NCBI RefSeq assembly: GCF_030159895.1 | Contig: NZ_BSNI01000002.1 | Location: forward strand, 1,762,306 to 1,826,305 | From: Maritalea porphyrae | GTDB lineage: Bacteria > Pseudomonadota > Alphaproteobacteria > Rhizobiales > Devosiaceae | DNA length: 64,000 nucleotides | Direction of reading: 5' to 3' | In this document: positions 16,811 to 24,563 of the stretch, one piece after another | Layout of the letters: the number at the start of each line of letters is the position of its first letter | Numbering within the stretch: position 1 is the first letter of the stretch | Program-made: the position numbers and the translations under genes | The notes under the pieces: model-generated | Database searches by the model: none | Told to the model about the DNA's origin: nothing | The model's input: only the letters and a program-made list of their open reading frames with translations

Positions 16811-17800
16811 ATGGTACATTCTACAATTAAGAAATGTTTGGTCGGTGCAGCGGTGCTTGCAACGTGCGCCGTACTTAGCACATCAGCAATGGCAAAGGAC
16901 TTGCGTGGGTGGAACATCCATGTGGAGGACTATCCTGTGTCTCATGGTATGGAAGCCTTTTTGGCTGAAGTAACCGAGAAAACCGATGGTGCCATTAAAG
17001 GCAAGGTCTTCCACGGTGGCGTGCTTGGCTCGCAACCAGATGCGATTGAACAGGTTCGCCTCGGCGCCATTGATTTTGGTGTATTTAGCTTGGGCCCGAT
17101 GGGTCAAGTTGTTCCAGAAGCTAACGTTGTTTCCTTGCCATTCATCTTCAAGTCTGTCCCAGACATGTATCGCTTGATGGATGGTGAAGCGGGCGCAGCA
17201 TTGAGTGCTGGCTTGGAAGCTAAAGGTATCAAGGCTTTGGGTTATTACGACGCCGGTGCGCGTAGTTTCTATAACTCAATTAAACCAATTAACACACCAG
17301 CCGACGTTGAAGGCATGAAGGTTCGCGTCATGAACAACGATCTATTTGTTGGCATGATTGAATCAATGGGTGGTAATGCGACGCCAATGGCGTTTGCTGA
17401 AGTATTCCAGTCGCTAAAAACCGGTGTCGTTGACGGTGCGGAGAACAACCCACCTTCATATGAATCAACAAATCACTTTGAAGTGGCTAAATACTATTCA
17501 TTGTCACAACACCTGATCATTCCAGAGTGCTTGTGCATGAGCAAACGTACTTGGGATTCTTTGACACCTGAGCAACAAGCAATTGTCGCAGAAGCTGGCA
17601 AAAACAGCACTGACTTGCAACGTAAGCTTTGGCAGGAACGCGAAGCTGCTAGCATGAAAGTTGTTATGGACGGTGGTGTTCAAGTGAATGAAATCGCAGA
17701 CAAATCAGCATTTCAAGACGCTATGAAGCCGGTCTATGACCAGTTCCTAAACGCAAGCCCTGAACTTGCGGATCTGGTGGCGCTATTTCAAGCTAACTAA
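16811..17800 (+). CDS. TRAP transporter substrate-binding protein (DctP family)
   Basis: A 329-residue exported receptor of a tripartite ATP-independent periplasmic transporter. The signal peptide runs to about residue 28 (cleavage near SAMAKD). Family features include the region around GMKVRVMNNDLFVGMIESMGGNATPMAFAEVFQSLKTGVVDGAENNP, with the conserved Arg that binds the substrate carboxylate. The ATG at 16811 has GGAGGAAAC just upstream. The two membrane genes follow. Neighbouring kdgF and SDR genes suggest an acidic sugar, probably an unsaturated uronate monomer or dimer. Confidence 0.92.
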   Translation: MVHSTIKKCLVGAAVLATCAVLSTSAMAKDLRGWNIHVEDYPVSHGMEAFLAEVTEKTDGAIKGKVFHGGVLGSQPDAIEQVRLGAIDFGVFSLGPMGQVVPEANVVSLPFIFKSVPDMYRLMDGEAGAALSAGLEAKGIKALGYYDAGARSFYNSIKPINTPADVEGMKVRVMNNDLFVGMIESMGGNATPMAFAEVFQSLKTGVVDGAENNPPSYESTNHFEVAKYYSLSQHLIIPECLCMSKRTWDSLTPEQQAIVAEAGKNSTDLQRKLWQEREAASMKVVMDGGVQVNEIADKSAFQDAMKPVYDQFLNASPELADLVALFQAN

Positions 17801-17818
17801 GAAATAAGCTAAAACATT

Positions 17819-17843
17819 GGGCATCCTCCTTGAGAGGGTGCCC
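17819..17843 (+). promoter_or_regulatory. Hairpin between TRAP receptor and membrane genes
   Basis: GGGCATCCTC and GAGGGTGCCC pair over 10 bp (one G-T pair) around CTTGA, followed by ATTTCTCTT. It could act as a partial terminator or stabiliser, making more receptor than membrane subunits. Confidence 0.5.
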
Positions 17844-17863
17844 ATTTCTCTTAAGAGGTTGCC

Positions 17864-18406
17864 ATGAGCACCGAACGACAAGACGCAAGGCGTCACCCCA
17901 TAATCCTACTGCAAGATGCCTTGTCCAACTTGTGCGTTTTTGTGTGTTCCATCATGCTTGTTGTGTTGATCGCCACATTTGGTTGGCTCGTATTCGGTCG
18001 ATATGTACTCAATGTTACGCCGACCTGGGTTGAGCAGCTCGCACTTCTCTTAATATGCTACATCACTCTACTTGGGGCAGGGGTTGGCATTCACGAGAAC
18101 TCCCACCTTGGCGTCACAATGTTTCGAGATGCAATGCCACAACCCGTTCAAAAAGTGGTCCTGTTGCTTAGCGATATCATTTTAGCAGCGTTCGGCGCTG
18201 TGATGTTTGTGGCAAGCATCGAATTGTTCAATTTTGGCTGGAGCACATTGTTGCCCATGCTGAATATCCCTGAAAGTTTTCGCACCCTTTCGTCTGTTAT
18301 GTGCGGCGGCTTGTTGTTCTTTTTTTGCGGACTACGCGCCGCTTTGCGGTTCTCTGACATGTTCCGTTCGACCAGTTTTATCCAGGACCTAGAGGAAGCA
18401 ATATAA
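17864..18406 (+). CDS. TRAP transporter small membrane subunit (DctQ family)
   Basis: A 180-residue inner-membrane protein with four hydrophobic segments. The DctQ hallmark is VFGRYVLNVTPTWVEQLALLLICYITLLGAG. It bridges the receptor and the large permease in TRAP systems. ATG 17864 follows AAGAGG. Its stop lies one base before the start of the large subunit gene, so the two are translated together. Confidence 0.92.
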   Translation: MSTERQDARRHPIILLQDALSNLCVFVCSIMLVVLIATFGWLVFGRYVLNVTPTWVEQLALLLICYITLLGAGVGIHENSHLGVTMFRDAMPQPVQKVVLLLSDIILAAFGAVMFVASIELFNFGWSTLLPMLNIPESFRTLSSVMCGGLLFFFCGLRAALRFSDMFRSTSFIQDLEEAI

Positions 18407-18407
18407 A

Positions 18408-19688
18408 ATGGGCCTTACAATTTTGCTTGGCGTCTTCTTTGCGTGCGTCTTTTTTGGCATCCCAGTCGCCTTTGCGATGGGGCTCGCGGCTCTTTCTGCG
18501 TTTTGGTATGAAGGCTTCCCGCTACTCATAACTTTTCAGCGTACTATTTCTGGGATTTCAGTGTTCTCACTGCTCGCTATCCCATTTTTCGTGTTTGCCG
18601 GCGAGTTGATGTTGCATGGTGGCATTGCAGTTAGGTTGGTACGATTTGCCTCGACTTTGGTTGGCCATGTTCGCGGCGGATTGGCATCGGTAAACATATT
18701 CTCATCAATGCTGTTTGGTGGTATTTCGGGTTCAGCGATCGCAGACATTTCCGCTCTTGGCTCGCTTCTAATCCCAGTGATGAAAGAGCGCGGATATCGT
18801 CCTGATTATGCAGTAAACGTAACGGTGACGTCGTCCATCGCGGGTATTGTTATTCCACCTAGCCATAACATGATCATTTTTGCGATCGCTGCAGGCGGTG
18901 GTATTTCGATTTCCAAATTGTTCCTTGCGGGTGTAATTCCAGGCATCCTGATGTGCACTTGTTTGGCTGTCGCAGCATATGTTTTGGCAAGACGACATGG
19001 CTATCCTGCTGAGCCATTCCCCGGCTTAAAAGCAGTTGCGATTAGTGCTGCAGCGGCACTTCCAGGTCTAGTCACAGCCGTGATCATTGTAGGCGGCGTG
19101 CTTTCTGGCGTGTTCACCGTCACCGAATCCGGCGCGTTCGGTGCAATTTACGCCCTCTTGCTCACCGCCTTTGTATATCGCACTCTGGATTGGAAAGCCT
19201 TTGTGACAGCGGTTACTTCTGCGGTACGCACAACGGCAATGGTGATGATCCTAATTGGCTTTGCAAGTTCGTTTGCCTATCTGCTGGCGCTTTATCAAGT
19301 GCCCGAAATCTTAGGAAACACGCTGCTTGGTATCTCTGACAATCCAATTATCATCCTCTTGATGATCAACATCATTTTGCTCATGCTCGGCATGATTATG
19401 GATATGGCCGCGTTGCTGCTTATTTGCACACCCATTTTCTTGCCAATTGCAAAAAGCATCGGCATGGACCCGACCCAGTTTGGCATCATGATGCTGATCA
19501 ATCTAGGATTGGGACTTTGCACGCCACCGGTCGGCACTTGCCTCTTTGTTGGATGTGCCGTTGGCAAAATCAAGATAGAGCAGTCTCTTAAAACCATCTG
19601 GCCGTTTTATTTAGCTCTGCTACTAGCTTTGATATTGGTGACGTATGTTCCAGCATTTTCGCTTTGGCTACCTTCTTTGGTTGGCTAG
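18408..19688 (+). CDS. TRAP transporter large permease (DctM family)
   Basis: A 426-residue ion-driven permease with about 12 hydrophobic segments. Family motifs include SAIADISALGSLLIPVMKERGY, SSIAGIVIPPSHNMIIFA and GLGLCTPPVGTCLFVGCAVGKI. It carries the substrate handed over by the DctP-type receptor, using a sodium or proton gradient. The length is normal, and the start is two bases after the DctQ stop. The peroxiredoxin-like gene follows after 29 bases and may be in the same transcript. Confidence 0.95.
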   Translation: MGLTILLGVFFACVFFGIPVAFAMGLAALSAFWYEGFPLLITFQRTISGISVFSLLAIPFFVFAGELMLHGGIAVRLVRFASTLVGHVRGGLASVNIFSSMLFGGISGSAIADISALGSLLIPVMKERGYRPDYAVNVTVTSSIAGIVIPPSHNMIIFAIAAGGGISISKLFLAGVIPGILMCTCLAVAAYVLARRHGYPAEPFPGLKAVAISAAAALPGLVTAVIIVGGVLSGVFTVTESGAFGAIYALLLTAFVYRTLDWKAFVTAVTSAVRTTAMVMILIGFASSFAYLLALYQVPEILGNTLLGISDNPIIILLMINIILLMLGMIMDMAALLLICTPIFLPIAKSIGMDPTQFGIMMLINLGLGLCTPPVGTCLFVGCAVGKIKIEQSLKTIWPFYLALLLALILVTYVPAFSLWLPSLVG

Positions 19689-19717
19689 GCAAGCAAGCCT
19701 TATAAAGGAACGACAGG

Positions 19718-20239
19718 ATGCCCCTAACACTCAGATCTGGCGAGCGCTTCCCCCGTATGACCTTTCAAAAAGTCGGAGGTGGGCAGTTGCTCGTTGGCGA
19801 GCCTAGTGGAAACTGGACGCTGTTAGTTGTTTATCGTGGGCGGCATTGTGGCCGCTGCAAGAAGTATCTGAATGGCCTAGAGAAAATGCGCCAAGACTGG
19901 GAGCGCGCAGGGTTTGACATAGTCGTCGTCTCTGCAGACACCCAGGAAAAAGCGCAGGCGGACATTGCCGAGTTTGGCTGGAGCTTCAACATTTGCTACG
20001 GCCTAGTTGTCGAGCAAATGAAGCTGCTTGGACTATATGTGAGTGAGCCACTAAGCGAGGCAGAAACTGACCGTGTATTTGCCGAACCTGGGGTTTTTTG
20101 CATTACACCGGAAGGGAACGCTCAGATTGTGAGCGTGTCCAATGGACCTGCAGCGCGCCCAGAGCTCGCCGAACTGTTGGATGGGATGATATTTACAATT
20201 GAGAACAACAGACCGCCGCGTGGCACTTGGATTGAGTAG
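19718..20239 (+). CDS. Peroxiredoxin-like thioredoxin-fold protein
   Basis: A 173-residue cytosolic protein of the AhpC/TSA-related redoxin group. It carries a CxxC redox site in VVYRGRHCGRCKKYLNGLE (Cys pair about residues 46 and 49), followed by thioredoxin-fold strands (FDIVVVSADTQEKAQADI). The family is common in marine alphaproteobacteria, but the substrate is not known. It sits downstream of the TRAP genes in the same orientation. A role in the sugar pathway is not evident; it may be a passenger. Confidence 0.75.
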   Translation: MPLTLRSGERFPRMTFQKVGGGQLLVGEPSGNWTLLVVYRGRHCGRCKKYLNGLEKMRQDWERAGFDIVVVSADTQEKAQADIAEFGWSFNICYGLVVEQMKLLGLYVSEPLSEAETDRVFAEPGVFCITPEGNAQIVSVSNGPAARPELAELLDGMIFTIENNRPPRGTWIE

Positions 20240-20274
20240 CGAGTGCCAGTGTTTTTAGTCGACCGGACTAGGTG

Positions 20275-20991
20275 CTAAAGCCCTTTTTCGGCGCGCCATT
20301 TTTTAAATTTCTCAATAGTATTGGGTGCAGTAGGCGGGTATAGCCCAAATGTTGACGCACCCGCTTCGACCATTTCAAGCACAAAGTCCTCAAAAATCGT
20401 CATTTCCATTGCCTCCTGGGCAACGGTGTCGACCAAATGCGCTGGTATGCAAATGACGCCCTCATTGTCTCCCACCATTATGTCGCCAGGGAATACAGGG
20501 ACACCCCCACAAGCAATAGCGTCGTTAATGGCGACTGCGTGGTGTTTTGTAAGGTTTGTCGGTGCACTTGGGCGATTGTGATATGCAGGCATAGAGAGCT
20601 GAGCAATTTCAGGAGTGTCCCGAAAACCGCCGTCTGTGACTATGCCGTTGCATCCGCGTTGTTGAAGTCTAGTGGCTAGAATACAACCTGCCGAAGCTGC
20701 GGTGGCGTCATTCCGTGAATCTATCACAAAGACTGCGCCGGCGGGGCATTCTTCGACACCCTGGCGTTGAGGGTTTTTTGGGTTCTCAAACGAATTTAGA
20801 CCATCAAGGTCCTCTCGGGCAGGGATGTACCTTAGGGTGTAAGCGGGGCCAACCATGTTGGGGCCAGGTGTCAAACGCTGCGCATTTTGAACGAAAACGT
20901 TTCGCAACCCCAGTTTAAACAACGCTGTACAAAGCGTTGCGGTACTGACCTGCATCAACCGTTCCCGGGTGCCACTTTTTATCGCATTCAT
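20275..20991 (-). CDS. RraA-family protein (aldolase/demethylmenaquinone methyltransferase-like fold)
   Basis: A 238-residue member of the RraA/HMG aldolase family. The family site is visible as DGGFRDTPEI and the GDIMVGDNEGVICIP segment, which form the metal and 2-keto acid pocket in aldolases of this group. In sugar-acid clusters such proteins may cleave or dehydrate 2-keto acids rather than regulate RNase E; that is inference here. It is the second gene after kdgF on the minus strand, separated from it by two strong hairpins. Confidence 0.8.
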   Translation of the reverse strand: MNAIKSGTRERLMQVSTATLCTALFKLGLRNVFVQNAQRLTPGPNMVGPAYTLRYIPAREDLDGLNSFENPKNPQRQGVEECPAGAVFVIDSRNDATAASAGCILATRLQQRGCNGIVTDGGFRDTPEIAQLSMPAYHNRPSAPTNLTKHHAVAINDAIACGGVPVFPGDIMVGDNEGVICIPAHLVDTVAQEAMEMTIFEDFVLEMVEAGASTFGLYPPTAPNTIEKFKKWRAEKGL

Positions 20992-21037
20992 TTTAACCCT
21001 CTAAACTTTGGCATTCAGTATGTTTTGCAGTTTGATT

Positions 21038-21103
21038 GGATGGGCAGGTGCGTTCGGTCTGCCCATCCCATTAGCGCAAAGTGTTAGTGGGGATTTGCGC
21101 TAA
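21038..21103. repeat. Two adjacent perfect hairpins between kdgF and the RraA-like gene
   Basis: Hairpin one is GGATGGGCAG (21038-21047) with CTGCCCATCC (21059-21068). Hairpin two is TTAGCGCAAA (21071-21080) with TTTGCGCTAA (21094-21103), overlapping the kdgF stop codon. Each has a 10-bp perfect stem. They lack T-runs and probably set relative mRNA levels of the two genes. Confidence 0.55.
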
Positions 21104-21447
21104 TCCAAAGTGATGCCGTGCGCCACAAGGAAGTCTTCGCGCACTGGCGTAAATGAATCGATCAAGTTACCTGCCTCGATGCAAACGCACGAGTGGACAG
21201 CATTGGAAGGTATTACGACACCATCGCCAGCGTGAATTGTGCTGGTTTCACCGTCGATTGTGAATTCGTAGCTTCCAGACGCGACGCATGTAGACTGAAC
21301 ATGTGGGTGTGAATGGGGTGTGCCGATGCCACCTTTTTCGAAAGAAAATTCGACCATCATTAGCTCTTTTGAGGCGCAAACGATTTTTCGTCGAACACCT
21401 TCACCGCTTGGCAACCATGCGTCGGGGTGGTCTTTAAATACTCTCAT
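21100..21447 (-). CDS. kdgF: Cupin-fold KdgF, unsaturated uronate-linearising enzyme
   Basis: A 115-residue single cupin. KdgF converts 4,5-unsaturated galacturonate or mannuronate/guluronate released by lyases to the open 4-deoxy-5-keto form. The sequence has the characteristic RRKIVCASKELMMVEFSFEKGG start, the metal-binding PHSHPHVQS motif and the conserved end SFTPVREDFL. Its presence is the best sign that this half of the island handles pectin or alginate breakdown products. It is transcribed toward the RraA-like gene; the SDR gene lies upstream on the same strand. Confidence 0.9.
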   Translation of the reverse strand: MRVFKDHPDAWLPSGEGVRRKIVCASKELMMVEFSFEKGGIGTPHSHPHVQSTCVASGSYEFTIDGETSTIHAGDGVVIPSNAVHSCVCIEAGNLIDSFTPVREDFLVAHGITLD

Positions 21448-21596
21448 CGAACGGGCTCCGTTTTGTCGAAAATGGTTAAATGAGGCTCTTTGGGTTCGAG
21501 TGCCTTCAAATTAGGAGACTCCAGCCGATGTTGAGAAACGCTCATAGAGGGGAGGAGCGATTGATCTCATTCCTACACACACGGCTGGAGAAAGGG

Positions 21597-22346
21597 TTAG
21601 GAGAAGTACAGGCCACCATTGATATCGATATTGGTGCCGGTCATGAATGAAGATCGATTGGAAGCAAGAAATGCAACCAAATCAGCAACTTCTTCTGGAC
21701 GGCCCTCGCGTTTCAGAGGCGTTATGTTGGCAACGTGCGAACGCACTTCGTCCTTTGTATGGATATTGTGGAAGTCAGTATCAATCATGCCTGGGCAGAC
21801 CGCGTTCACACGTGTTTTGGGACCAAGCTCTTTGGCCAAGCCACGGACTAGCGTCATTAGTGCGCCTTTTGATGCGGCATACGCAGCAGCGCCACCACCA
21901 CCACCATCTCTGCCTGCCTGGGAAGCAAGGCCAACAATCGAGGAGTTCTCGCTCAGGTGTGGGATCACCGCCCTCGAAATGTTGACAAAAGAGGTAAGGT
22001 TTAAATCGATAACCTTTTGCCAGTGTTCGTCCGACATGTCTGCAATAGGCGTGCGGCCGACAATTCCGCCACTGACATGTACCAAAATGTCAATCTGACC
22101 AAATTCTTCGACTGTACGGTTCGTTAGAGCCTGAATATCGTTCTGAGATGTCACATCGCCTTGCAAAGCAAACGCTTTGGAGCCGGCGGCATTGATTTCA
22201 GCCGCGGCACTTTCTGCACCCTCCGCACTTGAGTGATAGTTGATGGCAACATTTGCGCCATGGATGCCCAACGCAATTGCGCAAGCGCGGCCAATGTCAC
22301 GACCGCCACCGGTTACAATTGCGGTTTTTCCTTTGAAATCAATCAT
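21597..22346 (-). CDS. Short-chain dehydrogenase/reductase, possible DEH or keto-uronate reductase
   Basis: A 249-residue classical SDR: TGGGRDIGRA nucleotide site at the N-terminus, catalytic Ser in IVGLASQAG, and Tyr-x-x-x-Lys as AAYAASKGAL. SDRs next to kdgF often reduce the 4-deoxy-5-hexoseulose uronate formed by KdgF to 2-keto-3-deoxygluconate, and I infer that role. The start ATG 22346 is preceded by GAGATGAT; two upstream in-frame ATGs are less well placed. An ATTTGT-type repeat lies about 115 bases upstream. Specificity is not provable from sequence. Confidence 0.85.
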   Translation of the reverse strand: MIDFKGKTAIVTGGGRDIGRACAIALGIHGANVAINYHSSAEGAESAAAEINAAGSKAFALQGDVTSQNDIQALTNRTVEEFGQIDILVHVSGGIVGRTPIADMSDEHWQKVIDLNLTSFVNISRAVIPHLSENSSIVGLASQAGRDGGGGGAAAYAASKGALMTLVRGLAKELGPKTRVNAVCPGMIDTDFHNIHTKDEVRSHVANITPLKREGRPEEVADLVAFLASNRSSFMTGTNIDINGGLYFS

Positions 22347-22407
22347 ATCATCTCTCATTGCATTTGCTTGCTTTGCACTGAACAAGCAATCAGACGCTTT
22401 TCAGTAA

Positions 22408-22478
22408 GTTGTAATATTTGTTCTTGATAGGATGAATTATTGACAAGTTCAACCAAAAAATAACAAATAATTACAAAT
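22408..22478 (-). promoter_or_regulatory. ATTTGT-type repeat sites upstream of the SDR gene
   Basis: On the minus strand, 22463-22478 reads as the complement of ATTTGTAATTATTTGT, matching the TRAP-promoter site at 15 of 16 positions. A looser copy, GTTGTAATATTTGT, lies at 22408-22421. The surrounding DNA is very AT-rich and likely holds the promoter. Confidence 0.45.
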
Positions 22479-22545
22479 TAATGAGAGTGACGACAGTGGT
22501 GGCAAGCGATGTGCTGCAGACGAGGAACATGTGATTTGTTGAGAA

Positions 22546-23286
22546 TTAGTCGCCGTCAAAAACGCGACGACGCGCATTGTCGATATGCGCCCGCATCGCT
22601 TTGTTTGCCGCGTCACTATCCTTAGCGCGTATGGCAGCGACGATGTCATAATGCTCGCCTTGCACCAATTCTAGTCGAGCTTGGGTTTTGGTGAGAGACA
22701 GGTTCCGTGTGAGACTCATACCCGTCAGAATATTTGCTTTCATAGAGTTTCGCGCCGCAACAAAATAATGGTTGTCTGCGGCTTTGCAAATTGCGTCATG
22801 CAAGACTTCGTCAGCGTCGACGCCCAATTGGCCGGTTCTGATGCAGTGATCCAACTCTGCGATTGCCGCGTCAATTGCCTTTAGGTCTTCAGATGTTCGG
22901 CGTTGCGCTGCAATTGCTGCGGCTTCGCCTTCAATTGCAGATCGAAACTCGAACGTGCGTTGAATGTCTGCGATAGACCCAACAGGGGCGAAGTCCAATA
23001 CTGCGCCATCTGGCCGCCTCTTTACATAGGAACCTGATCCTTGACGCGAAACGATGACGTCATCTGCCTTTAGTTGTTTTAAGGCTTGGCGCAAGATGGG
23101 TCTTGATACGCGCAATTCATCGCAAAGTTGATGCTCGGTTGGTAGCTTGGAGCCTACCGCGATTTCGCCGTTCACAATTTTGGACAAAACGCTTTCGTAA
23201 ACGCGGTCGGCCAATGTGCGGTCGCTGAAACGTGTGTTTGCAGTCTTTGAAGAAAGTTCGGCGTTTGTCCGGTTTTGTTCGTTCAT
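22546..23286 (-). CDS. GntR-family regulator with FCD domain (1)
   Basis: A 246-residue regulator. The winged helix-turn-helix (LADRVYESVLSKIVNGEIAVGSKLPTEHQLCDELRVSRPILRQALKQL) is followed by an all-helical FCD effector domain that usually binds a sugar acid through a metal site. It is one of two GntR/FCD genes beside the uronate genes and could repress the TRAP and SDR promoters. ATG 23286 is preferred over the TTG two codons earlier. A tandem ATTTGT repeat lies about 170 bases upstream. Confidence 0.9.
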   Translation of the reverse strand: MNEQNRTNAELSSKTANTRFSDRTLADRVYESVLSKIVNGEIAVGSKLPTEHQLCDELRVSRPILRQALKQLKADDVIVSRQGSGSYVKRRPDGAVLDFAPVGSIADIQRTFEFRSAIEGEAAAIAAQRRTSEDLKAIDAAIAELDHCIRTGQLGVDADEVLHDAICKAADNHYFVAARNSMKANILTGMSLTRNLSLTKTQARLELVQGEHYDIVAAIRAKDSDAANKAMRAHIDNARRRVFDGD

Positions 23287-23454
23287 TTGCAATTTCGCAC
23301 TTTTGTCCGCACCAAGAGTGGACGGTTTAGGGATCTCAAATTACGCGCCATCACACCTGGAACTCATAACTTATTGATAGGGCTCAATAAAAAATTCTCA
23401 AATCAAGTTGCGCCGTGACCTGCCACTATGTTCATCATTAGGCTGGCGGTGTTT

Positions 23455-23471
23455 ATTTGTCAATAATTTGT
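23455..23471 (+). promoter_or_regulatory. Third ATTTGT tandem site
   Basis: ATTTGTCAATAATTTGT has the same half-sites as the TRAP and SDR sites but spaced 11 bases apart instead of 10. It lies between the two GntR genes, upstream of the first. It is weaker evidence than the other two. Confidence 0.3.
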
Positions 23472-23480
23472 AAATCTTGG

Positions 23481-24155
23481 CTAGCTGTTCTCAAAATAGT
23501 GAGGGTATGCCGCCCGAATTTTTTCAATTGTCTCATCAAGGCGCGAAAAATGAACACGCGCCGCAGCGATTGCGCGGTCAGGGTCATTGTCAAAAATGGC
23601 TTGGGCAATAGAAATATGGTCTTGTAGCAATTGATCAAGTTTGCCCGTCTCGTCCAGCTCCAAAGTGCACAGCCTATCAACCTTTGCTTTGTTCAAAGAG
23701 GCCGTTTGAAACGCAGTTTCGCATCCGGCACGTTGCGCTAAGAGATGATGGAATTGATAGTCAAGCTTATGAAATTCGTCTGCAGCTCTGTTTTCTGTTG
23801 TGAGCTTTTGTGATGCCAACACCAGCTCAATCTCATCTTTGAGGTCTTGAACGGGCGCAACACATGCTTTGCGGATAATTTCATATTCGATCGCGGACCT
23901 AATTAATCGCGCGGCGTGTATTTCTTCCATATCGAAACCACGCACCCGCGTTGCACGCTGAGGGCGTATCTTTAGCAAGCCCTGACTTTCAAGAAGACGA
24001 AATACATCGCGAACAGGCTGTCGCGATACACCAAATGACTGTGCTGTTTCAGCTTCAGAAAGCTTGTCGCCGGGCAGGAGCTCAAGATTTGCAATCCGCG
24101 AGTGGAGCGCATCATAAATCTCTTCGGTGCCCATATTTGCTCTGGCGCTTGCCAT
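23481..24155 (-). CDS. GntR-family regulator with FCD domain (2)
   Basis: A 224-residue regulator. The HTH contains LSEAETAQSFGVSRQPVRDVFRLLESQGLLKIRP, and the FCD domain has EFHKLDYQFHHLLAQRAGC and ends ARVHFSRLDETIEKIRAAYPHYF, typical of hexuronate-type GntR proteins. ATG 24155 has AGGAGG seven bases upstream. It is divergent from the biotin operon, a position where BioR is often found, so BioR identity should be considered. The C-terminal end looks more like a sugar-acid regulator. No BioR box is seen near its own start. Confidence 0.88.
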   Translation of the reverse strand: MASARANMGTEEIYDALHSRIANLELLPGDKLSEAETAQSFGVSRQPVRDVFRLLESQGLLKIRPQRATRVRGFDMEEIHAARLIRSAIEYEIIRKACVAPVQDLKDEIELVLASQKLTTENRAADEFHKLDYQFHHLLAQRAGCETAFQTASLNKAKVDRLCTLELDETGKLDQLLQDHISIAQAIFDNDPDRAIAAARVHFSRLDETIEKIRAAYPHYFENS

Positions 24156-24503
24156 GAATCCTCCTGATTGTGACGTGCCAATCGGCAACAAGCTTTGATT
24201 TGCACATTGGGTTGCGAATTACATTAGAGACACGCAATTAAAATAGAATATGATTCTTGCAGTGCGTAAACATACGGAAGGTAAGGAATAGACTTTTTGT
24301 ATTGAAATGCTGGCCCTGCCACCATCACGTGACCATTCTTCTTCAGATCGGCCACCAAAATGATTTTTTTGAAACAAGCTTCGTGCCGCATACCAGAATT
24401 GATGAGATGCATTCCCTTGTTCGGCTGAGAAAGTCCAGTATAAGGTAACTATGACTGCGCTTTAACTTTAACGCGGCGAATTGGCCCTTGCGCAAAATTA
24501 AAG

Positions 24504-24513
24504 TTATCTATAA
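24504..24513. promoter_or_regulatory. BioR-type box 1
   Basis: TTATCTATAA matches the alphaproteobacterial BioR consensus TTATMKATAA exactly. It lies 51 bases before the bioB start. Confidence 0.8.
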
Positions 24514-24545
24514 AAAATAGCCACAAGATTTGGTGTGGATCAAAA

Positions 24546-24555
24546 TTATCTATAA
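24546..24555. promoter_or_regulatory. BioR-type box 2
   Basis: A second exact TTATCTATAA, 42 bases (about four helical turns) from the first and just before the ribosome-binding site of bioB. Same-face spacing suggests cooperative binding of two repressor dimers. Confidence 0.8.
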
Positions 24556-24563
24556 AAAGGAGC

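Larger units (their letters stand above)
24156..24563. other. Biotin operon leader and divergent promoter region
   Basis: About 408 bases without a gene. The half near bioB holds two BioR-type boxes. Elsewhere I see AT-rich sequence but no further convincing gene, riboswitch or terminator. Confidence 0.6.

Noticed and set aside
23481-24155. Calling this GntR gene bioR outright
   Set aside because: Position beside bioB fits, but the FCD end resembles uronate regulators and its neighbours on that side are uronate genes; left undecided.
2942-24200. Flanking direct repeat (att site) of the tRNA-Ser 3' end
   Set aside because: I looked for a second copy of the tRNA 3' end and found none in the window; no integrase is present either.
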